From Ilex aquifolium (taxonomy: Eukaryota; Streptophyta; Magnoliopsida; Aquifoliales; Aquifoliaceae), in NCBI GenBank assembly GCA_951799425.1, contig OX637397.1:13630064-13694063 (forward strand): DNA of 64,000 bases, given 5' to 3'. The translations under genes and the position numbers were made by a program. Below, one piece after another: positions 57,379 through 64,000 of this stretch (positions are counted from its first letter, which is position 1; each line of letters starts with the position of its first letter). Below the pieces are notes generated by a model that saw only the letters and a program-made list of their open reading frames with translations, was not told the origin of the DNA and ran no database searches.

Positions 57379-57750
57379 TGATACACACTGGATTGCAAAT
57401 TATATTTATCACTGAGTGGAGACAAATAATGAATAAGGAAAAGAGTTTATTTAAGACCTGACTATCCAAGCATTCGAGAGGCTATGGAACTCTCCAAAAT
57501 GAGCAAGCTCATTACAAAGCAAGAAATCTTATATCCCCTCTACTAACTAACATTCCCCTTTATATTCTCCTTTCCTCCCCAAGCCAAAACCGTAAACACA
57601 CAACTTAAATGCCAGCAACCCAAAACCAATAGAATGCCAGCAAATCAAATCTAACAGAATGCCAGCAAGCTCCTAACAGAATTGCATCAGCTATGGTTTC
57701 CGAATTTACCCTTGCACCTAGAATAGGTGAAACGCACTTGTGGCCTAACA
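57379..57750 (-). repeat. LTR (3') of the Reina-like element
   Basis: Direct repeat of 62211-62582, with about six differences counted by eye over 372 bases. Confidence 0.95.
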
Positions 57751-60347
57751 TTACCCCCCGCCCAAACATTTACCTTGTCCTCAAGGTGAAAATCAGGAAA
57801 TTGTTGTTGAATCAAGTGAAAATCCTCCCAAGTCGCCTCATACTCAGGCAGTGACTTCCATTTCAGCAATACTTCAACTTCACCCGGCGGTCCTTGAGCT
57901 TTAGGACGTACTCCCAGCACTTCTTCTAGTTCCACCACAAGTTCAAGTTCAGGGGTTAACTGGGGTGGTAATACGGAAGATGAAGAAGAGATCCCACGTG
58001 CTGGTCTTAACTGCGACACATGGAAAACTGGATGAATTGCTGCTGTCTGTGGAAGCTCTAGCTTGTAGGCCACCTTCCCGATCCGCTGAAGAATCTTAAA
58101 TGGGCCGTAGTAACGAGCAGCTAGTTTCTCAAACTTACGTTGAGCAAGTGAGCGCTGCCGGTATGGTCTTAATTTCAAGAATACCAAGTCACCTTCATTG
58201 AACTCTTCATGGTGGCGCTTGAGGTCAGCTTGCAGCTTCATCCGCTGCTGAGCTTGCAGCAAGTACATTCGCAAGTCATCCACGATAGCATCACGGTCCT
58301 CCAACAACTGATCGACCAAGGACACCGAAGCAGCTCCTCGATCATATCGAATGAGAGGGGGTGGATCCCGGCCATAGAGGGCACGAAAAGGGGTGCAACG
58401 AGTGGAGGAATGAAAAGAAGTGTTGTACCAATATTCTGCCCAGGCCAACCAGCGAGCCCAACTTCTAGGCTTTCCAGAAGCAAAACAGCGCAGGTAAGTT
58501 TCCAAGCAACGATTGACGACTTCCGTCTGCCCATCAGATTGAGGGTGATAGGCAGTGCTTCGCTTTAGAGTCGTCCCCTGCAGCTTAAACAGCTCACTCC
58601 AAAAATGACTCAAGAACACTCTATCCCGATCCGAAATGATTGATTGAGGAATACCATGAAGCCTCACAATCTCGCGCATAAAAATGCTAGCGACCGTAAC
58701 AGCAGTAAATGGATGTTTCAACCCAATAAAATGAGCATACTTACTTAATCGGTCCACCACTACCAAGATAGCATCCCAGCCCTCGGAACGTGGCAGCCCT
58801 TCAATAAAATCAAGTGTAACTTCGTCCCATACTTGCACCGGAAGTGGAATGGGCTGCAGTAACCCGGCTGGAGTAACGGCCATATATTTATTCTGTTGGC
58901 AAACTGTGCACTCTCGTACAAATCTGGCTACATCCTGGCGCATGCCTATCCAATATAACTCAGCTGCTAGGCGTTGGTAAGTCTTTGTTTCTCCCGAATG
59001 TCCCCCAATTGGAGTGGTATGAAATTCTCCAATTAGAGTAGTAAGGAGCTTAGAGGTCCGTGGAATTACGAGACGATTCTTATAAAATAGTATCCCCTGC
59101 TCTACTGTAAACCCCATATGATATTGTGTTCCTGAAGTGATGTCCTCCCTTAATTTCTTCAGAAAAGTGTCATCCGCCAATTCCTCTTTTAACGAGTCCC
59201 AATACTGCCACTGTGTGATAGCCAAAGTTGAGCATTCCACTTCATCTGTTACACACGAAAGTGCATCCGCTACCCGATTACTTGCCCCACTACGATATTG
59301 AATATCGAAATCATACCCCATAATTTTAGTAATCCATTTCTGATATTCCGATCCAACAATCCGTTGTTCCAACAGAAATTTCAAACTTTGCTGATCTGTC
59401 CGTACAATGAAGCGTCTTCCAAGCAAGTAAGGTCGCCATTTCAACACTGCAAACACGATTGCCATTAATTCCTTCTCATATATGGACTTAAGGCGAGCTC
59501 GAGGACCCAGCACTTGGCTATAATAAGCCACTGGTTGTTGACCCTGGATAAGAACAGCTCTTAACCCAAACCCCGAAGCATCCGTTTCGATTATGAAGGG
59601 CTTATCGAAATCGGGCATTGCCAAGACAGGGACTGAGGACATAGCTCGCTTAAGTTCCTCAAAAGCTACTACAGCTTTCGGATTCCACCCAAACTTATCC
59701 TTTTTAAGCTGATCAGTCAATGGAAGTGCAATGCGAGCATACCCAGCTACAAACTTTCGATAATATCCCGTCAAACCCAGAAATCCCCTTAATGCTTTCA
59801 AATTATTGGGCGTTGGCCACGAAATCATGGCTTGAATTTTGCTCGGATCTGCTGCTACTCCCTGCCCTGAAATGATATGACCTAAATAGGCCACTTGAGT
59901 CCTTCCAAACTCGCATTTCTTTCGATTTGCATAGAGGCTATGGGCCTGCAAACCCTCCAACACTTGGACTAGATGTTGCTGATGGCTCTCCTCTGAGGGA
60001 CTATAGATCAAAATATCGTCGAAGAACACTAATACAAACTTACGAAGGAAAGGCCGAAAAAGATCATTCATCAAAGATTGGAAAGTAGCGGGAGCATTTG
60101 TAAGTCCGAATGGCATCACAAGAAACTCGTAGTGTCCATCGTGAGTTCGAAAAGCAGTTTTATAGACATCCTGACTACTGACCTTGATCTGGTGGTATCC
60201 AGACTTCAAATCCAACTTGGAAAAATTTTTCGCACCATGTAGCTCATCAATAACAGGGATGGGGTACTTGTCTGGTACTGTAACCTTGTTTAGAGCCCTA
60301 TAATCCACACAAAAACGCCAAGAGCCATCCTTCTTCTTAACCAACAA
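57687..60347 (-). other. pol part of the Reina-like element
   Basis: An 886-residue open region. In order: reverse transcriptase (VDYRALNKVTVPDKYPIPVI near the start, LVFFDDILIYS near residue 107), RNase H (FIIETDASGFGLRAVL near 250), the integrase zinc-binding HHCC region (about 430-490, ending CTVCQQNK), the integrase core (WDEVTLDFIEGLP about 507, then D and E blocks, HPQSDGQTEVVNRCLETYLR), and a C-terminal chromodomain (VEVLLKWKSLPEYEATWEDF near 840). The chromodomain of this family binds modified histones and steers insertion. Part of the fossil element; not a host gene. Confidence 0.93.
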
Positions 60348-60377
60348 AACCGGACTCGAGAATGGGCTACTGCTGAC

Positions 60378-62180
60378 TCAAATGATTCCAGCAGCAAGCA
60401 TCTCCTTAATCAACCTCTCAACCTCATCCTTCTGGGCATGAGGATAGCGATATGGTCGGACACTAACCGGTTGACTGCCTTCTCTGAGCACAATAGAATG
60501 TTCTCGCCCCCTAATAGGAGGTAATCCCGCTGGCATGTCGAAGACAACCTCATAATCTGCCACAATTTGGTTAAGAAAGTGCGGTACCTCGGAACTTACT
60601 TCCTTTAAACCTTCCAGTTGATTGAGTTCCACCAGAATTCCAGCTCCCTCATGTTTAATGGTTCGCATCATAGCTTTCAGAGAAACCAGCGTTTTCCCAA
60701 GGGAGGGATCCCCTCGCAAAGTGACAGACTCATTACCGAGTCTAAATTTCATCACCTGTGTCTTCCAGTTTGTATGAGTCATCCCCAAAGTCTCAAGCCA
60801 CTGAATTCCCAGAATTACATCCGAACTCCCTAACCCAAGAGGTAAGAATTCCTCCACAATGTTAATCCCCTGTAGATGAAGTGTGACCCCTCGGCATAAG
60901 CCTTCTCCACGTACCGTATTACCGGTTCCCATAGCCACTCCAAATCCCTCGGTTTTAACAATAGGTATCTGGATTCTATTAACCAGATCCAAGAAAATGA
61001 AATTATGGGTGGCACCGGTTTCAATCAATACCACAACCTCCTGCTCGCCGACCATCCCCTTCAATTTCATCGTCTTTGGATTAGTCAAACCCACCACCGA
61101 ATTGAGTGATACTTCCGCCATTTGGTTACCCTCAGTCGCCTCCGGTGTCGGTTCCGCCTCTTCCGTCTCTTCGCCTTCAGCCTGTTCTTCTTCTTCTCCA
61201 TCATAGGTAAGAAGGACATTCAGTTCCTTCTTCTTGCAGATATGCCCAGGCGCCCACTTTTCATCGCACCGATAGCATAGCCCTTTTTCTCGTTTTCTCT
61301 GAAGTTCCGAATCCGAGAGTCTTCGCACCTCTCCGACGAATTTCCCTGTGGATCGATTTCCCCCAAAGTCTGAGCGAGAAGCTTCAGAGTGGATTCGGTG
61401 GTAGTTTGTGCTCTGCGTCGATCCCCTTGCCCGATGAAACCCAATGGGAGGTTTGTGGGCTTTGGTTACCCACAGCTTATCTTCTATCTTTTGGGCCAAG
61501 TCCATGGCTCGGCCCAAGTTGCTGGGTTCCAAAATTCGGACCTCCACCTTAATTTCGGGTTTCAACCCATTGATAAAATTACCTAGGGCCAATTCATCAG
61601 ACACATTCTCTAATGGCGCCGACAGCTCAATGAACCTCCGGCGATACTCTTGCACGCTGCCGACCTGAACTAGAGCCAACCACTGCTCATGGAGTGAGCC
61701 AGCTTGGGTTGTTCGGAACTGCTTCAAGAGAAGCATCTTCATCTCTTCCCACAGGATAATAGTTCGTTTCCTGTTTTCCCATTGATACCACAGTAGGGCA
61801 TCTCCTTCGAACGCCATCATCGCCGCCTCAAGCTTCTCTTCATTGATCAACCGATGTAGGGTGAAATAACGTTCTGCCTTCAAGATCCAGCCATCCGGAT
61901 TTGAGCCATCGAATAGCGGCATCTCCAGCCTTCGGAATCGGACTTCATGGCGAATTTCGTTTGAGTTCGAGCTGCCGTCTATACCATGAGATTCTCTCTT
62001 GTACGAAGCCGAACCTCCATGAGCTGTATCTTCCTGCGATTTGAGGAACTGTTCGAATAATTTGTTCATATTTTGTACCTCCTCCTTCAACGTTCCCACT
62101 TCTCGTTGGAACTCCTCTTGTACGGCACCAACCATTTCCTCCATGGAATCTATCCGCTGAGCAACATTCTTGGCTGCCAT
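60378..62180 (-). other. gag-protease part of the Reina-like element
   Basis: A 600-residue open region. It starts MAAKNVAQRIDSMEEMVGAV, with a coiled-coil-like N-terminus, followed by the gag core (PLFDGSNPDGWILKAERYF about 88-106 and the LLWYQW region), a CCHC-type zinc knuckle (CYRCDEKWAPGHIC, about 301-314), an acidic linker (about 325-350), and a retroviral-type aspartic protease fold (about 360-470, with GVTLHLQGINIVEEFLPLGL). Part of the fossil element. Confidence 0.92.
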
Positions 62181-62210
62181 CGCCCAGGTACGATTGCTCT
62201 GATACCAATT

Positions 62211-62582
62211 TGATACACACTGGATTGCAAATTATATTTATCACTGAGTGGAGACAAATAATGAATAAGAAAAAGAGTTTATTTAAGACCTGACTATCCA
62301 AGCATTCGAGAGGCTATGAAACTCTCCAAAATGAGCAAGCTCATTACAAAGCAAGAAATCTCATATCCCCTCTACTAACTAACATTCCCCTTTATATTCT
62401 CCTTTCCTCCCCAAGCCAAAACCGTAAACACACAACTAAAATGCCAGCAACCCAAAACCAACAGAATGCCAGCAAATCAAATCTAACAGAATGCCAGCAA
62501 GCTCCTAACAGAATTGCATCAGCTATGGTTTCTGAATTTACCCTTGCACCTAGAATAGGTGAAACGCACTTGTGGCCTAACA
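62211..62582 (-). repeat. LTR (5') of the Reina-like element
   Basis: Direct repeat of 57379-57750. The primer-binding site lies immediately to its left on the + strand (complement of GGTATCAGAGC). Confidence 0.95.
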
Positions 62583-62587
62583 GGGAG

Positions 62588-63478
62588 GAACCAATGTTAT
62601 GTTCTTCCTCTGAAGCATGTATTTTGGTATATCTTTTTTTGCTATGTGCTCGTGTTGCAGTTTTATTTCATGTTTTCTGTGAAAAACATTTTCAGAATGG
62701 ATGCACACCATAAATGCAACCAAGTTTGCCATTGCAATTGTTTTTGGAGTAAATTTTTTCCAGCCAGAAATTGGAATTTGCACTTTTTGTCATGCTTGGT
62801 ATTCAGATTTTTTTACATCTATCAGAGCATTCCCTGTAATCATTTTCTTGGCAAATCTTCCGTTTTACCTTGTAATCCTCAGTTACTTCTTCGTGGAAAT
62901 TTTGGGGGATGGGTAGACCTGTAGAGGGTTGAGAGCCAGCAATATTTTGGTTCAATTCTTTAAATCCTTCAACTTTGTAACTGAGATCAGTATTATTATT
63001 ATTTGAATCTTTTCACTAGATATTTCTTGTTTTTAAGATGACATTGGATAATAATTATTTCTTTTTCTTTTTTAAGATGACATTGGATAACAATTATTGT
63101 GAGCAGCAGTTCTGTTGCATGATCATAGAACTGGCATTTTTTTTTTTTGTGGAACTGGATAGAACCCACAAATTGGCAAAAAGGAATTTGTTATTGTAGA
63201 ACTTGTTTAATGGTCATTATTATATTTGATCGTTTCCCCATGGAAGCTAAAGAATATACTGAAAAGTCACTTGCCTCTGATGTTCATTGGTTTTTATGGA
63301 GTTGGGGTTTGTGTTGATTACATGGCCTGCAATCTTCCATTCATGGAGATATTGAGTTCCTCTTCCTCACTTCCATTTTGTGTGTGCTATAACGTGTCTT
63401 AACCGCCTATTTTCCCCATTTTTCATTTTCTAGTGTATATAGATTATTTTTCCTTTTTCTTTTCTTTTTTTTTTTTGA

Positions 63479-63516
<38 letters not shown>

Positions 63517-64000
63517 GGGGGGGGGGGGGGGATTCTTCGTTGAACATTGGTGAGCATTTGGGTAAGATCTGTAGTTGATGGCAGAAAAACTTTCGAGGTC
63601 CTTGAAATTGATTTCTGTTGCTATTTTACTGCCAAGTTTGGTGCCACGCATTTCTGTTATTTGAAATAGAGGCCCATAATTGTAGGTTGTCAAGTATGAT
63701 GACGTGCTAAATGAATGCAGATATGAACTTTTTTGTCCTTGTTGGAGTAATCTTGCATGCTTCTTTTTGAACTGTGATTCATAAAATTGGTAGTTGTTCT
63801 CACGTCTGGGCGTGTTAGGTGACACAGGTGATAGTGCGGAATGCATTTTAACTACCACATTTGAACTCGAATATTGTCTCCTGCTGATCACAAAATGGGA
63901 GGCATAGCTTTAAGATCCGGGTTGGTGGTCGAATCATAGATGGGTATATGTCATTGAAAAAATTATGAAATAGTGATGACAACTACTGTTTTTTAAAGTC
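62588..64000 (+). other. SEC intron 15, after the LTR element
   Basis: Intron sequence running off the right edge. The next SEC exon, expected to begin with the Cys/Trp-rich segment after LLHTLQ, was not found here. It includes a tandem 33-base repeat ('aagatgacattggataa', about 63035-63100) and the microsatellites (GA)n at 63482-63513 and a run of G at 63515-63531 with their T-rich lead-in. Confidence 0.6.

Larger units (their letters stand above)
57379..62582 (-). mobile_element. Reina-like Ty3/gypsy chromovirus (SEC intron 15)
   Basis: A 5204-bp LTR retrotransposon, antisense to SEC. Two 372-bp LTRs (57379-57750, 62211-62582) start TGATACACAC and end GGCCTAACA in + orientation. An exact 5-bp duplication GGGAG lies at 57374-57378 and 62583-62587. 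The primer-binding site (TGGTATCAGAGC, initiator tRNA-Met type) and polypurine tract are in place. Coding parts: gag with zinc knuckle and protease (62180-60378), and reverse transcriptase, RNase H, integrase and chromodomain (60347-57687). Short LTRs plus a chromodomain suggest the Reina clade. It looks nearly whole, with about one break. The LTRs differ at about six positions, so it is young, probably under a million years at usual plant rates. Confidence 0.95.

Noticed and set aside
58209-61668. Plus-strand frames of 65-119 codons opposite the chromovirus genes
   Set aside because: They are shadows of the element's coding strand with no independent support.
62588-64000. Next SEC exon (start of the post-TPR region)
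   Set aside because: No splice-flanked segment resembling the expected Cys/Trp-rich sequence was found; the intron seems to continue past the window.

Overview
This window is nuclear DNA of a flowering plant, most likely a woody eudicot. The base composition is AT-rich, the genes have many introns, and the mobile elements are plant types: Ty3/gypsy chromovirus and Athila-like copies, MULEs, Pong-type Harbinger, Helitrons, hAT MITEs, L1- and RTE-type LINEs, and tRNA-derived SINEs. I recognise two host genes; nearly everything else is transposon or decayed transposon.

Layout. 1-7.9 kb: AT-rich DNA with a Helitron 3' end, a tRNA-derived SINE and a much-decayed Athila-like gypsy remnant. 7.9-12.1 kb: a small two-exon cupin gene on the minus strand, with a SINE just downstream and a hAT MITE and a truncated LINE in its intron. 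12.4-24.6 kb: transposons nested in each other, namely a MULE with palindrome-rich ends (13421-14621), a short Helitron (14781-15293), and a larger Helitron-like unit holding a MULE (16830-20561) that carries what looks like exon 1 of an HMA1-type metal ATPase and is itself split by a solo LTR. A Helitron with a 1-kb CCA-rich tract follows (22067-23423). 24.9-29.6 kb: a broken Harbinger element with a solo LTR inside it.

31.7-64 kb: the 5' half of SECRET AGENT (SEC), the plant O-GlcNAc transferase, on the plus strand. Fifteen coding exons are resolved by consensus splice sites and a continuous frame (514 codons), giving the N-terminal region and the TPR superhelix. The GT41 catalytic domain lies beyond the right edge. 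SEC introns are swollen by insertions: intron 1 (4.9 kb) holds a second CCA-Helitron and a hAT MITE; intron 4 (14.4 kb) holds two L1-type LINE ruins, MULE-type MITEs, an LTR element with a gag-like frame only, and a decayed intron-containing fragment of a ZC3H15/DFRP1-type CCCH zinc-finger gene; intron 15 (over 7.2 kb, runs off the window) holds a young, nearly whole Reina-like chromovirus.

The two host genes have no evident functional link. Almost every element with a readable direction inside SEC introns lies antisense to the gene. The most notable observations are the ZC3H15-type and HMA1-like gene fragments carried outside their home loci, the pair of inverted CCA-Helitrons with a strong G-quadruplex motif in SEC intron 1, and the well-dated nesting orders given by intact target-site duplications.
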